NCBI RefSeq assembly: GCF_002886185.1
Contig: NZ_KZ614146.1
Location: forward strand, 2,154,930 to 2,218,929
Source: Salipaludibacillus neizhouensis
Lineage (GTDB): Bacteria > Bacillota > Bacilli > Bacillales > Salisediminibacteriaceae
DNA length: 64,000 nucleotides
Direction of reading: 5' to 3'
Shown: one piece after another, positions 29,040 through 38,724 of the stretch
Numbering within the stretch: the stretch's first letter is position 1
Layout of the letters: the number at the start of each line of letters is the position of its first letter
Translations under genes and position numbers: made by a program
The notes under the pieces: generated by a model
Database searches by the model: none
Told to the model about the DNA's origin: nothing
The model's input: the letters and a program-made list of their open reading frames with translations, nothing else

Positions 29040-29936
29040 TTAAGCCCTTGGGTGTGAGGCACGATAAACCTCTCTAAGTCGATCCTTTGTAACATGAGTA
29101 TAAATTTGAGTAGACGATAATTGACTGTGACCTAGCAATTCTTGGACAGTTCTCAAATCAGCCCCTTCATTTAACATGTGAGTAGCAAATGTATGACGAA
29201 GGACGTGTGGACTGATTCTGGAGGATATAGAAGCATCTTTAACAAGGTTATTTAATACTTTTCGAATACTTCTATCACCTAATCTTTTTCCTCGATAACT
29301 AAGAAACAAGGCTTTTTCATCTTGTGCATCGTTATGTAATATCATCGGTCGACTTTTCGATAAATAAACATCAAGCGTATCAGCCGCAAAACTACCGACC
29401 GGAACATAGCGCTCTTTTCTGCCTTTACCTCTAACAAGTAATGTTCCAATAGTTCTGTCAAAATCTTGTAGGTTCAAGCCAACACATTCACTTACCCGCA
29501 TTCCCGTACCATACAAAAGTTCTACTAGTGCCAAATTTCTTTTGCCTAGTGGATTCTCGACATTTATAACATCAAAAATTGCTTGCATTTCATCCTCATA
29601 GAAAAAAGTAGGTAGGCGTTTCTCAAGTCTCGGAGTCGTAACCATTTGAAACGGATTCTTCATTACTAATTCTTCCCTAACCAAGAAGGTCCAAAACGAA
29701 CGTAAACAAGAAATTTTCCTGGCTACTGTTTTCCTTGCATAATTCTTATGATGTAATTCCGTTAAATACACGCGAATATCTCCATGGGAAACAGCAGCGA
29801 TTGATTTAATCAAATGCTGCTCAATAAAATGAAAAAAGTCATTAATATCCAACGTATAGTTTTCAATCGTGTGAGGGGAAGCACCTTTTTCAATTTGTAA
29901 ATACTCAATAAAGCGCAGTAACCAATCTCTATTCAT
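29040..29936 (-). CDS. xerC: XerC (CodV), tyrosine recombinase
   Basis: Site-specific recombinase that resolves chromosome dimers at dif with XerD/RipX. 298 aa. N-terminal SAM-like domain; C-terminal catalytic domain with Arg in [21 protein letters not shown] (His-x-x-Arg) and the nucleophile Tyr in QIYTHVT. ATG at 29934-29936 after AGGTGA. First gene of the operon that ends in codY. Confidence 0.96.
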   Translation of the reverse strand: MNRDWLLRFIEYLQIEKGASPHTIENYTLDINDFFHFIEQHLIKSIAAVSHGDIRVYLTELHHKNYARKTVARKISCLRSFWTFLVREELVMKNPFQMVTTPRLEKRLPTFFYEDEMQAIFDVINVENPLGKRNLALVELLYGTGMRVSECVGLNLQDFDRTIGTLLVRGKGRKERYVPVGSFAADTLDVYLSKSRPMILHNDAQDEKALFLSYRGKRLGDRSIRKVLNNLVKDASISSRISPHVLRHTFATHMLNEGADLRTVQELLGHSQLSSTQIYTHVTKDRLREVYRASHPRA

Positions 29937-30255
29937 TGATTTCACCTATTTTATTCAACATTAAGAGCTACTAAATCTTACCACAGATTAGTAGCCCTTT
30001 CAAATATTTATACTCTTTTTTCGCAAAATTCTGAATTGTTGCTGTTGATCACCCAGCATACGTTTTATCTTCTTTTCACATTTGGTTTGCTCTTCGAAAA
30101 GTGGCCACAGTATTGATTGCTAAAATTTTTATGGATATTCGGTGGTATGAACTCTTTCATTGCTACGCCCATTGTATCCTTTGAAATACACAATGAGCGT
30201 TTTTCTCAGCATAGTATGGCTCCATTCTTCAGCAAGCCTGACAGCACTTATGCAG
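29937..30255. other. 319-bp gap where trmFO is usually found
   Basis: In B. subtilis trmFO (gid) sits between topA and codV/xerC; there is no room for it here. The minus strand has two hairpins: an 11-bp stem AGGGCTACTAA/TTAGTAGCTCT at 29963-29998, and a bulged stem at about 30164-30199 whose plus-strand side is followed by TTTTT. A minus-strand frame stays open for about 45 codons from within the topA end to TAA at 30129, and another short frame (about 30008-30110) ends in LRKKSINI. Neither has a start with a ribosome site. I do not recognise a product. Confidence 0.5.
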
Positions 30256-32331
30256 TTAATTACTTTCTTCCTTATAATCACATTGTGAACACTGAACATG
30301 AACACCTTTTTTAGATTTTTTCTCTACTAACATACTTTCACACTTAGGACATGGTCTCGCAATTGGTTTATCCCAAGAAATAAAATCACATTCCGGATAT
30401 CTGTCACATCCATAAAAAATACGTCTTTTTTTACTTCGTCTTTCAACAATATTTCCTTCTGAACATGTAGGACATTTCACTCCAATATCTTTCACTATCG
30501 CTTTTGTATTTCTGCAATTTGGAAAGTTTGAACAAGCCATGAATTTCCCATATCTACCCATTTTAAATACCATTTCATTCTCGCATTTTTCGCAATCTTC
30601 ACCAGCTGGTTCATCTTTTATTTCTACTTCTTTCATCTCTTCTTCTGCGTACCTGAGACGTTTTTCAAAACCTTGGTAAAATTGATCGATGATGTTTACC
30701 CAATCTTTTTCGCCTTCTTCAATAGAATCTAAATTAGATTCCATCTCAGCAGTAAATTCAACGTTTAGAATCTCAGGAAAGAATTCGTTAATGAGTTCTA
30801 ATACGATATCACCAAGTTCAGTGGGAATAAAACGTTTATCCTCCAATGAAACATAACCTCTGCGTTGGATTGTATCTAGTGTTGGTGCAAAAGTCGATGG
30901 TCTGCCTATTCCTAGTTCTTCTAAAGTTCGAACTAACCTTGCCTCTGTATATCTTGGAGGTGGTTGAGTAAAATGCTGATTAGGGTCAATACTTTCAGAA
31001 GTTGCCTTTTCTCCTTCTGTCATGTCTGGCAGAAGACGGTCTTCTTCTTTTTTCCCTTCATCATTTCCTTCTATATATACTTTCATAAAACCCGCAAACT
31101 TTAATTTAGATCCAGTTGCACGGAACATTATACCGTTGTTCGTTAAATCAACTGACATCGTATCCATCACTGCAGGTGACATTTGTGAGGCTACCATACG
31201 TTCCCAAATTAGCTTATATAGTTTATGCTGATCACGACTTAAATAAGATTTAATTTGTTTTGGATCAAGCATGACAGAAGTAGGTCTAACAGCCTCGTGC
31301 GCATCTTGACTATTTTTACTCGCCTGCGTCTTTTTTGTTTCTCCTTTATTATGATATTCTTCACCATAATTTGTTTCAATGTAGTCTTTAGCTTCTTGCT
31401 TGGCAGTCTCAGATAGCCGTGTGGAATCTGTTCTCATATACGTAATAAGACCAATAGTTCCTGATTTACCGATATCGATTCCTTCATAAAGTTGTTGAGC
31501 AATCATCATTGTCTTTTTCGCTCGGTAATTTAATTTTCTCGCCGCTTCCTGTTGAAGCGAAGAAGTTGTAAAAGGAACGACAGGATTTCTCTTACGTTCT
31601 CTTTTTTTCACTTGATCAATATGAAATTCAGTTCCTTCGATTCGCGTCAATACTTCTTTAACTTCTTCTTCAGAGGATAGCTCTGTTTTCTTTCCATCAA
31701 CTGACATGAATTTTGCTTCAAATTCCTGGCCTTCTTTTTTCATGGAAGCTGTGATTGACCAATATTCCTCTGGATTAAAAGCTTTTATTTCATTTTCGCG
31801 ATCAATAATCATCTTTACTGCAACAGATTGAACTCTTCCCGCACTTAATCCTTTTTTCACTTTCTTCCAAAGTAAAGGACTAATATTATAACCTACTAAC
31901 CTGTCTAAAACTCGACGGGCCTGTTGCGCATCAACTAAGTTCGTATTGATCGTTCTCGGATGTTTAAATGAATCCTTGATCGCTTGCTTCGTAATTTCAT
32001 TGAACACCACTCGGCATTCAGAAGTTTTATCAATATTTAAGCTCTCTGCTAAATGCCACGCGATTGCTTCCCCTTCTCTATCAGGGTCAGCTGCTAGATA
32101 AATGCGTTTAGCTTTTTTAGCTGCTTGTTTTAATTCTTTTAATATCGGGCCTTTCCCGCGAATAGTAATATATTTAGGTGTATAATTTTCTTCCACATCA
32201 ACGCCCATTTGACTTTTTGGTAAGTCGATTACATGTCCCATAGATGCTTTCACAGAATATTTCTTCCCTAAATACTTCCCTATAGTTTTAGCTTTTGCGG
32301 GAGATTCCACGATTACTAGGTAATCGGCCAT
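30256..32331 (-). CDS. topA: TopA, DNA topoisomerase I
   Basis: Type IA topoisomerase that relaxes negative supercoils. 691 aa. Toprim domain with DPDREGEA near 81-88, active-site Tyr in [11 protein letters not shown] (about 300), and three C-terminal zinc ribbons: CEKC...CSNFPNC, CPTC...CDRYPEC and CPKC...CSQC. Length matches B. subtilis TopA. Confidence 0.98.
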   Translation of the reverse strand: MADYLVIVESPAKAKTIGKYLGKKYSVKASMGHVIDLPKSQMGVDVEENYTPKYITIRGKGPILKELKQAAKKAKRIYLAADPDREGEAIAWHLAESLNIDKTSECRVVFNEITKQAIKDSFKHPRTINTNLVDAQQARRVLDRLVGYNISPLLWKKVKKGLSAGRVQSVAVKMIIDRENEIKAFNPEEYWSITASMKKEGQEFEAKFMSVDGKKTELSSEEEVKEVLTRIEGTEFHIDQVKKRERKRNPVVPFTTSSLQQEAARKLNYRAKKTMMIAQQLYEGIDIGKSGTIGLITYMRTDSTRLSETAKQEAKDYIETNYGEEYHNKGETKKTQASKNSQDAHEAVRPTSVMLDPKQIKSYLSRDQHKLYKLIWERMVASQMSPAVMDTMSVDLTNNGIMFRATGSKLKFAGFMKVYIEGNDEGKKEEDRLLPDMTEGEKATSESIDPNQHFTQPPPRYTEARLVRTLEELGIGRPSTFAPTLDTIQRRGYVSLEDKRFIPTELGDIVLELINEFFPEILNVEFTAEMESNLDSIEEGEKDWVNIIDQFYQGFEKRLRYAEEEMKEVEIKDEPAGEDCEKCENEMVFKMGRYGKFMACSNFPNCRNTKAIVKDIGVKCPTCSEGNIVERRSKKRRIFYGCDRYPECDFISWDKPIARPCPKCESMLVEKKSKKGVHVQCSQCDYKEESN

Positions 32332-32675
32332 ACATTAGTTCCTCCCCTTTAGAGGTATATTAAATCTTCCCCATTATTAAACACTCTTTTATCATTTGTC
32401 AAATTCCACAAGAATAAAGTTATAATAAAACAGCATGAATAGTCAAAAAAATCGTGTTATTCATGTCATTTTTTAATTTATTTGAATTCATTAGCTTTCT
32501 ACAGAATAACATAGGAATAAGCAAAATGTATAAAATATCTAATAAAGCTCTAAAAACAGATGGTATATTATTCGGATTCATTTATGAAAACGCCCGCCTG
32601 TGACTTGTAATTAAGTGTAGGAAAAAGAGTCGAACAAAACTCAGTTTTACATATAAAGGGGAGGTATATCAGAAG
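32332..32675. other. 344-bp gap upstream of topA
   Basis: No ORF with a ribosome site. Contains the topA promoter (separate entry) and an 8-bp inverted repeat CATGAATA/TATTCATG (32434-32441 and 32458-32465) that overlaps its -35 box. The dprA-proximal part shows no clear terminator. AT-rich with no other structure that I can support. Confidence 0.5.
32419..32446 (-). promoter_or_regulatory. Probable sigma-A promoter of topA
   Basis: Minus strand TTGACT (32441-32446), 16 bp, TATAAC (32419-32424), about 90 bp before the topA ATG. The -35 overlaps one arm of an 8-bp inverted repeat. Confidence 0.55.
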
Positions 32676-33560
32676 TTATAACGAATATTCTTCGAGGATA
32701 TCACTTGCATGTAGAATCATTTTGGCTCCTTCTTGGATAAGTCTATTTGTACCTTTGGAATGCATGTCTATTATTCTTCCTGGCAATGCAAAGACATCCC
32801 TGTTTTGAGATAGTGCAGAATCACTTGTGATTAATGAACCACTTTTTTCTTTAGCTTCAATTACAAAGGTAGCTTGGGATAAACCACTGATGATGCGGTT
32901 TCTTTCAGGAAATTGCCATCGATTAGGTTGAACATAAGGTGGATATTCCGTTATAATCAATTGATTCTTTTCTAAGTTCTCCTTGAATATAGAAAGATTC
33001 TTAGGATACGTATAGTCCAATCCGTAACCTAGTACTGCTATAGTATTTCCATCAGCTCTTAAACATAGCTCATGAGCCAAAGAATCAATTCCTATTGCCA
33101 TACCACTCACGATTGGCAGTCCTGTCTGTACAACGTCTACCAGTATCGTGTTTAACGAATCTTTGGCATAGTCTGATGGATGTCTCGTACCTACAACACT
33201 TAATTTGTTGGGATAACTTAACAAATGAAGATTTCCACGATAATAAAGGAGCCAAGGGGGGTCGTAAATAGTGGATAATAATGAGGGATAACACGGGTGA
33301 ACGATAGAAATATAACCAATGTTCTTTTTTGCAAGCTCGTACTTTAAAAAAGAAATATCTATTTTTTTTAATGTATCAAAAATCTCTGACGCTCTTTTTG
33401 ATGATTTAGGAAAAAATTTAAGGAAATATTGTTTATCCGTATGATAAATCCATTCCAATGTTGGATCAACTTGCATACAAGTTTGGAGGAATTTAAAGCT
33501 TCCTGACGAAGAATAGTGGAGATGAAGCAAACGCTCATCCAAAGTAGTGGGGAGGTTCAT
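32676..33560 (-). CDS. dprA: DprA (Smf), DNA-processing protein
   Basis: Loads RecA on incoming single-stranded DNA during transformation. 294 aa. N-terminal helical region, then a Rossmann-like DprA domain with VVGTRHPSDYAKD, VSGMAIGIDSLAH, AVLGYGLDYTYPK, EYPPYVQPNRWQFPERNRIISGLS and ALPGRI. Encoded between sucD and topA as in B. subtilis. The C-terminal winged helix of some homologues is absent. Confidence 0.95.
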   Translation of the reverse strand: MNLPTTLDERLLHLHYSSSGSFKFLQTCMQVDPTLEWIYHTDKQYFLKFFPKSSKRASEIFDTLKKIDISFLKYELAKKNIGYISIVHPCYPSLLSTIYDPPWLLYYRGNLHLLSYPNKLSVVGTRHPSDYAKDSLNTILVDVVQTGLPIVSGMAIGIDSLAHELCLRADGNTIAVLGYGLDYTYPKNLSIFKENLEKNQLIITEYPPYVQPNRWQFPERNRIISGLSQATFVIEAKEKSGSLITSDSALSQNRDVFALPGRIIDMHSKGTNRLIQEGAKMILHASDILEEYSL

Positions 33561-33601
33561 GGGAGAATCCTTTCTCTAATGAAGTTTCGGAGAATTTTTA
33601 T

Positions 33602-33648
33602 AAAGGTTGTGCCAAACGTCGTTTTGTTACGTTTGGCACAACCTTTTT
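33602..33648 (-). terminator. sucCD terminator (probably bidirectional)
   Basis: A 16-bp perfect stem (AAGGTTGTGCCAAACG with CGTTTGGCACAACCTT), loop of 11, nine bases after the sucD stop. T-runs lie on both sides; the plus-strand side (TTTTTT) is stronger. Confidence 0.85.
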
Positions 33649-33656
33649 TCACTATT

Positions 33657-34562
33657 TTATTTGTGAGTTAAACATTTTTCATATAAATTAGCTTCTTTCA
33701 ATGCCGCAATAAGCGTCTCACCCATTACAGCAGGTGTTTCCGCTACTTTAACACCTGCAGCAGTTAATGCTTTCATTTTCTCATCAGCAGTACCTTTACC
33801 GCCTGAGATAATTGCACCAGCATGACCCATTCGCTTACCTGGAGGTGCTGTTTGACCACCAATAAAGCCTACAACTGGTTTTGTCATATTAGCTTTAATC
33901 CACTCAGCAGCTTCTTCCTCTGCTGACCCGCCAATCTCACCAATCATGATCACGGCTTCCGTATCTGGATCTTCATTAAATAAATTTAATACATCAATGA
34001 AGTCTGTACCATTGACCGGGTCTCCCCCAATTCCTACTGCAGTTGATTGACCAATACCTTCAGTAGAAAGCTGGTGGACAGCTTCGTAAGTTAAGGTACC
34101 TGAACGGGAAACAACCCCCACATGTCCTTTTTTATGAATGTATCCTGGCATAATACCTATTTTACATTCATCAGGAGTAATCACACCAGGACAATTCGGT
34201 CCGATTAAGCGTGTTTTTTTGCCTTCAAGATAACGTTTTACTTTTATCATATCAATAACAGGAATACCTTCAGTAATCGTAATGACAACATCTACACCTG
34301 CATCTGTCGCTTCCATAATTGCGTCTGCCGCAAATGCTGGTGGAACGTAAATTACGGAAGCATTTGCACCAGTTTTTGCAACAGCTTCACTTACTGTATC
34401 AAATACTGGAATGCCTTCTACTTCTGTTCCACCTTTTCCTGGTGTCACGCCTCCGACAACTTGTGTACCATATTCCACAGCTTGTTTAGTGTGAAAAAGA
34501 CCAGTAGCACCGGTAATTCCTTGAACAATGACTTTAGTATCTTTATTGATCAAGATGCTCAT
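33657..34562 (-). CDS. sucD: Succinyl-CoA ligase, alpha subunit
   Basis: TCA-cycle enzyme that makes ATP or GTP from succinyl-CoA with SucC. 301 aa. CoA-binding fold ([18 protein letters not shown]), GPNCPGVI, and the phospho-His in [21 protein letters not shown]. Follows sucC by 17 bp. Confidence 0.98.
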   Translation of the reverse strand: MSILINKDTKVIVQGITGATGLFHTKQAVEYGTQVVGGVTPGKGGTEVEGIPVFDTVSEAVAKTGANASVIYVPPAFAADAIMEATDAGVDVVITITEGIPVIDMIKVKRYLEGKKTRLIGPNCPGVITPDECKIGIMPGYIHKKGHVGVVSRSGTLTYEAVHQLSTEGIGQSTAVGIGGDPVNGTDFIDVLNLFNEDPDTEAVIMIGEIGGSAEEEAAEWIKANMTKPVVGFIGGQTAPPGKRMGHAGAIISGGKGTADEKMKALTAAGVKVAETPAVMGETLIAALKEANLYEKCLTHK

Positions 34563-34579
34563 ATATATCCCCGCCTTCC

Positions 34580-35743
34580 TTACGCTTTAACTAATGAAAC
34601 TATTTTTTCTGCACCATCAGCCATAGAGTCTGCCGCAGTAATATTTAATCCAGATTCTTTAAGAATCTTTTTCCCAAGCTCCACATTGGTTCCTTCAAGA
34701 CGAACCACTAATGGAATTTCTAAACCAACTTGCTTTGTAGCAGCTACAACACCATCAGCAATGATGTCACACTTCATGATCCCGCCAAAAATGTTTACAT
34801 AAATACCTTTTACATTTTTATCCGACAAGATGATTTTAAAGGCTTCTGTAACCTTTTCTTTTGTTGCACCGCCCCCAACATCTAAGAAGTTAGCAGGATC
34901 ACCAGAATAGTGCTTGATAATGTCCATTGTAGACATAGCTAATCCAGCTCCATTAACCATACAACCGATATTTCCATCTAAAGAAATATAACTGAGATCA
35001 AATTTTGAAGCTTCAATTTCCTTCTCGTCCTCTTCATCTAAATCACGATACTCGATGATGTCTTTTTGACGGTATAGTGCATTGGAATCGAAATTAAATT
35101 TCGCATCTAATGCCATAACTTTTCCGTCTCCAGTTGTCACTAGTGGGTTAATTTCAGCAATTGAGCAATCTTTTTCTGAAAATACTTTGTAGAGACCCAT
35201 CATAAATTTCACAGCTTCACGAACAAGCTCTTTTGGAATGTTAATATTAAAAGCTAGTCGTCTTGCTTGGTAAGGCATCAGTCCAGTTACAGGATCAACG
35301 ACCTCTTTGAAAATCTTTTCCGGTGTAGCTTCTGCTACCTCTTCAATTTCTGTTCCGCCCTCTTCTGATGCCATCATGACAATTCGTGAAGTAGCACGGT
35401 CAACAACTAATCCAACGTAATATTCATTTTGGATATCGCAACCTTCTTCAATTAGCAAGCGCTTTACTAATTTACCTTCAGGGCCCGTTTGATGTGTGAC
35501 AAGCGTTTTACCTAGAATCTCGTCAGCATATGTACGAACTTCATCTAAGTTCTTCGCAACTTTGACACCGCCGGCTTTTCCTCGTCCACCTGCATGGATT
35601 TGGGCCTTAACAACGTTTACAGCGCCCCCTAAAGATTTAGCTGCTTCTACAGCCTCTTCAACAGAGTATGCAACTTGTCCATTAGGTACTGCAACGCCAT
35701 AATTTCTTAACAGTTCTTTTCCTTGATACTCATGGATATTCAT
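34580..35743 (-). CDS. sucC: Succinyl-CoA ligase, beta subunit
   Basis: ADP/GDP-forming subunit. 387 aa. ATP-grasp domain at the N-terminus ([34 protein letters not shown]) and the C-terminal ligase-CoA domain ([31 protein letters not shown]). The ATG at 35741-35743 follows AAGGAGG; 34 in-frame upstream codons cover the promoter region and are not coding. Confidence 0.98.
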   Translation of the reverse strand: MNIHEYQGKELLRNYGVAVPNGQVAYSVEEAVEAAKSLGGAVNVVKAQIHAGGRGKAGGVKVAKNLDEVRTYADEILGKTLVTHQTGPEGKLVKRLLIEEGCDIQNEYYVGLVVDRATSRIVMMASEEGGTEIEEVAEATPEKIFKEVVDPVTGLMPYQARRLAFNINIPKELVREAVKFMMGLYKVFSEKDCSIAEINPLVTTGDGKVMALDAKFNFDSNALYRQKDIIEYRDLDEEDEKEIEASKFDLSYISLDGNIGCMVNGAGLAMSTMDIIKHYSGDPANFLDVGGGATKEKVTEAFKIILSDKNVKGIYVNIFGGIMKCDIIADGVVAATKQVGLEIPLVVRLEGTNVELGKKILKESGLNITAADSMADGAEKIVSLVKA

Positions 35744-35788
35744 TTCCATCCTCCTTACTGATTCAAATAATGATGAATCTACACAACC

Positions 35789-35818
35789 ATTATAATAACA
35801 TTGCTGTGTTGTTGACAA
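35789..35818 (-). promoter_or_regulatory. Probable sigma-A promoter of sucCD
   Basis: Minus strand TTGTCA (35813-35818), 18-bp spacer, perfect TATAAT (35789-35794), 46 bp from the sucC ATG. Confidence 0.65.
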
Positions 35819-36052
35819 ATCCAACAAATCCTTTATTAGAAACAATTATCTAATTGAAGGAACCAAGAAAAGACAAAGTGAAGCTTTGTTATCTTTTCAC
35901 ACAATAACCATTTTACTATACTTTCCGACAATTATGTGAATAAAAAGCTTAAAAATTTTAATAAATCTACATTTTCATTTTTGAATAGGGAAAGTGGAAT
36001 TTTTAGTTTGTTCAAATTCGTGTTTTCATGCTAAATGAATAAATTTACATTG

Positions 36053-36551
36053 GAATTGATCGCTTTTCTCCTTGGTTTGATCGCGTTCCTCTCAAATGAA
36101 TGCGTTCCCTCCTGAATTGATCACGTTTCTCTTTCAATTGAACACGTTCCCCTTAAATGAATGCGTTCCTCCATGAATTGATTGCGCTTCTCTCTCAATT
36201 GATCACGGTTCTCTTTAAATTGTCCGCGTCTTTCCTCGAATTGAACGCGTTCCCCTCAAATGAATGCGTTCCCTCCTGAATTGATCACGTTTCTCTTTCA
36301 ATTGAACACGTTCCCCTCAAATGAATGCGTTCCTCCATGAATTGATTGCGTTTCTCTCTCAATTGATCACGGTTCTCTTTCAATTGACCGCGTCTTTCCT
36401 CGAATTGAACGCGTTCCTCTCAAATGAATGCGTTCCCTCCTGAATTGATTGCGTTCTTCTCTCAATTGATCACGTTTCTCTTCCAATCAATCTCGTCTTC
36501 CCTTGATTTGAATACGCTCCTCTCAAATGAATGCATCTGCCCTCCATCTCA
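36053..36551. repeat. Tandem array: about 20-bp degenerate units in a 164-bp higher-order repeat
   Basis: Units of 19-21 bp follow the pattern AATTGA-nn-gCGTT-YCTCTYnn or AATGAATGCGTTCC-n, about 24 in a row. They build a higher-order period of exactly 164 bp: the same 8-unit block begins at 36094, 36258 and 36422. The first two blocks differ at five positions by my reading. The third diverges after about 45 bp. One strand is purine-rich (GAGAGGAACGCG...). No gene, promoter or RNA explains it. It fills most of the gap between sucC and ylqH. The rest of that gap (35819-36052) is AT-rich with one small AAAGACAAAG/CTTTGTtaTCTTT hairpin near 35867-35898. Confidence 0.93.
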
Positions 36552-36590
36552 ATTAAGTACTCGATCATCCATAACAATCAACCACATACA

Positions 36591-36633
36591 AAAGGTCACT
36601 GAAAAAGTAACATTTACTTTTTCAGTGACCTTT
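36591..36633 (-). terminator. 20-bp perfect hairpin after ylqH
   Basis: AAAGGTCACTGAAAAAGTAA, loop of three, and its exact complement, 13 bp after the ylqH stop. The minus-strand tail is only TTTTG, so this may be a terminator or a copy of a hairpin family with core CTGAAAAAGT, also seen at 52958-53006 and 61791-61834. Confidence 0.65.
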
Positions 36634-36645
36634 CAAATTCATGCT

Positions 36646-36954
36646 CTATTTCTTTTTTAATTCCTCTTTATCTAGCCGATATACAAAAGCAAATACTTCT
36701 GCAACTACATCATATAAATTTTCTGGAATTCGTTCATTAATATCTAACTGAGATAATATTTCAACTAACGAGGCATCTTCTTGAATCGGAATGTTATGTT
36801 GTTTTGCCCGGTCAATAATTTCCTCGGCTACATAACCTTTTCCTTTTGCCTTTAAACTTGGAGCAGAGTCTTTCAAAACATCATAACCAAGAGCTATTGC
36901 TCTTTTACTGTAATCTATTTTCTTATCTCTTTGGTTTGAAGCCTTTTCACTCAT
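36646..36954 (-). CDS. ylqH: YlqH-like, homologue of the FlhB C-terminal domain
   Basis: 102-aa stand-alone relative of FlhBC. IALGYDVLKDSAPSLKAKGKGYVAEEIIDRAKQHNIPIQEDASLVEILSQLDINERIPENLYDVVAEVFAFVYRLDKE parallels the FlhB stretch after NPTH (IALKVINVAKNNEV...ELFKAVAEVLAYVYRIEKK). The NPTH autocleavage motif and membrane part are absent. Overlaps ylqG by four bases. Function unproven; an export-switch modulator is possible. Confidence 0.88.
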   Translation of the reverse strand: MSEKASNQRDKKIDYSKRAIALGYDVLKDSAPSLKAKGKGYVAEEIIDRAKQHNIPIQEDASLVEILSQLDINERIPENLYDVVAEVFAFVYRLDKEELKKK

Positions 36955-38708
36955 ATTCTTACGTCAACCCCTCTATATCCATATTCGTCCTTTCGATAGA
37001 TATTTCCCGGTTGAGAAAAGACTTGATTACTTGTTTCTGATTTTAAAGGTTGTTTCCATTGGATACTCGATAATTGATAATCCATATTGGATAGTTTTTC
37101 TTTAAGAATCGGAAACCAGCGTTCAGCCACAGATTTTGGTTTTTCTGTTTCATTAAATATAGTTAATGTCATGATTCGATTTTGAATCTGAACATCGACA
37201 ACAGTTTCATTCAGTGCTTCTAAATTCAAGTAAAATATGATTCGACAATGGGATTCGTCTATGAGCCCATTTTTTGTTTGACCTTCCCATTGAATCGTAA
37301 GATCTTGATACTTGTCCGTAATTTTTACGGGCGCTTGAAAAAGAGTATGCTGAATAGGACCATGTTGTTCAGAGGACATTAATTGTTGCCCAGTCACTCT
37401 TTGCAGTAAAAATTCCGCCTGCTCTCTCGCCCCTTGAGTTTGAGTGGAAGTCTGTTGCAGAAACTGCATCAGTAAAGACTTTAACGATTGTACTTTTTGC
37501 TGTGCTTCCTGGTTTGTCATAGACCGTAAATCACCTTCGTGTTGTAACCCGAATTGTTGCAATAACATGCGTAGAGGCGATTCATCCCTTGTACCGTTTC
37601 CATTCGTTAAAAAAAATGATTCTTTCGATGCATTTTGTACGTTTGACCAAACTTCTCGAATTTGGTCACTAGGTTGTTGAAGAAGCCATTGTTGGAACTG
37701 ATTAGTCATATTTGCAGAATTACCGCCCGGGTTCAAAAGTTGCAACATCATTTGCATTCCTTGAGGCTGATCCATTCGGACATTATTCATGAAAGCTTGA
37801 AACAATGCCTTTGGTTCCATTGCCTGCATTGCCGTCTGGCTTTGATTACCTTGAAATAGCTGTGGTGCAATTTGACGTAATAACTCTTGATTTTCAGGCT
37901 TTAAAATAGTTGCTTTAAACTGCTTGAAGAACTCTGGTAATCGTTGATTTTCCGGAATAACTCCGATTTGATTTGCGACTGTAGCTGCTTGTTGTGCTGT
38001 TAATCCGTTGCCTCCAAGCTGCTGTAAAAGAGTATGAAATGCTCCCGTTGTGCGAGAGGGGTCTGCTTGATTTAATATCGTAGAAAGCATTTGCTGTAAT
38101 TGCTGATTTACTGCAGTTCCTTGTGGTGTTGATTGAAGTTGCGTGTAAAGGCTTGACATTGTCTCTCCCATGGACTGGTTCGATTGCATAGACACTAACG
38201 ATTGGAAAGTTGTAGTTGTCAAAGGAAAGCCTCGTTGAATCATATTTATAACTACTTCTAATGATTGTTGCTGATTAAGAGAACTCTTTTGTAGAAGCTG
38301 TCCACCTTCTAATATATTCGATCGGGTAAAGGGGAGATTAAGCTGTTGCAGTTGCTGCAGGACTCGTTCGTATGTAGCCCCTTGAGGCACCCCGAGCTGT
38401 TGCAGTACTGCTTGCGCATTCGATGGACTTTGGTTACTTCCCGAGGAAGGGGGGACATTCTCTAATACTTGTAACCGAGGAATACCTTCTCCTCCCATGA
38501 CTCGAAACCAATATCTGGATCCTTTTTCTAGGTGTGCTTCCAACTGCGCAGAGAGTGTCATTGACCCTAACTGAAGCTGAGCTAGCTGCCCCGGATAAAG
38601 TTGAGTAATCGTTCCTTGGAAAACTTGTCCGGGTCTCAACTGTATCGTTTTAGAGTGAATAGGATCTAATCCTTTTACAAGATTTTGGAGAATTTTAGTT
38701 TCGAACAT
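36951..38708 (-). CDS. ylqG: YlqG-like large Gln-rich protein, distant FliK relative
   Basis: 585 aa, very rich in Gln, Leu and Asn, no membrane segment. The N-terminus has a beta-rich stretch (LRPGQVFQGTITQLYPGQLAQLQLGSM). The middle is repetitive low-complexity helix. The C-terminal 110 residues (LTIQWEGQTKNG..., LNLEALNETVVDVQIQNRIMTLTIF) look like a Flg_hook/FliK C-terminal domain. Encoded with ylqH next to rnhB as in B. subtilis. ATG at 38706-38708 after GGGGGAGAGG. Confidence 0.8.
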   Translation of the reverse strand: MFETKILQNLVKGLDPIHSKTIQLRPGQVFQGTITQLYPGQLAQLQLGSMTLSAQLEAHLEKGSRYWFRVMGGEGIPRLQVLENVPPSSGSNQSPSNAQAVLQQLGVPQGATYERVLQQLQQLNLPFTRSNILEGGQLLQKSSLNQQQSLEVVINMIQRGFPLTTTTFQSLVSMQSNQSMGETMSSLYTQLQSTPQGTAVNQQLQQMLSTILNQADPSRTTGAFHTLLQQLGGNGLTAQQAATVANQIGVIPENQRLPEFFKQFKATILKPENQELLRQIAPQLFQGNQSQTAMQAMEPKALFQAFMNNVRMDQPQGMQMMLQLLNPGGNSANMTNQFQQWLLQQPSDQIREVWSNVQNASKESFFLTNGNGTRDESPLRMLLQQFGLQHEGDLRSMTNQEAQQKVQSLKSLLMQFLQQTSTQTQGAREQAEFLLQRVTGQQLMSSEQHGPIQHTLFQAPVKITDKYQDLTIQWEGQTKNGLIDESHCRIIFYLNLEALNETVVDVQIQNRIMTLTIFNETEKPKSVAERWFPILKEKLSNMDYQLSSIQWKQPLKSETSNQVFSQPGNIYRKDEYGYRGVDVRI

Positions 38709-38724
38709 GTTTACCTCTCCCCCG

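Noticed and set aside
29963-29998. A rho-independent terminator between topA and xerC
   Set aside because: The 11-bp stem is good, but neither strand shows a T-run directly after it.
36053-36551. A CRISPR array as an explanation for the sucC-ylqH repeats
   Set aside because: Units are contiguous and degenerate with no unique spacers, and no cas genes are present.
36424-36660. A plus-strand open frame of 78 codons over the tandem repeats and the ylqH end
   Set aside because: It runs through repeat units and the antisense of a hairpin, has no ribosome site, and has no recognisable domain.
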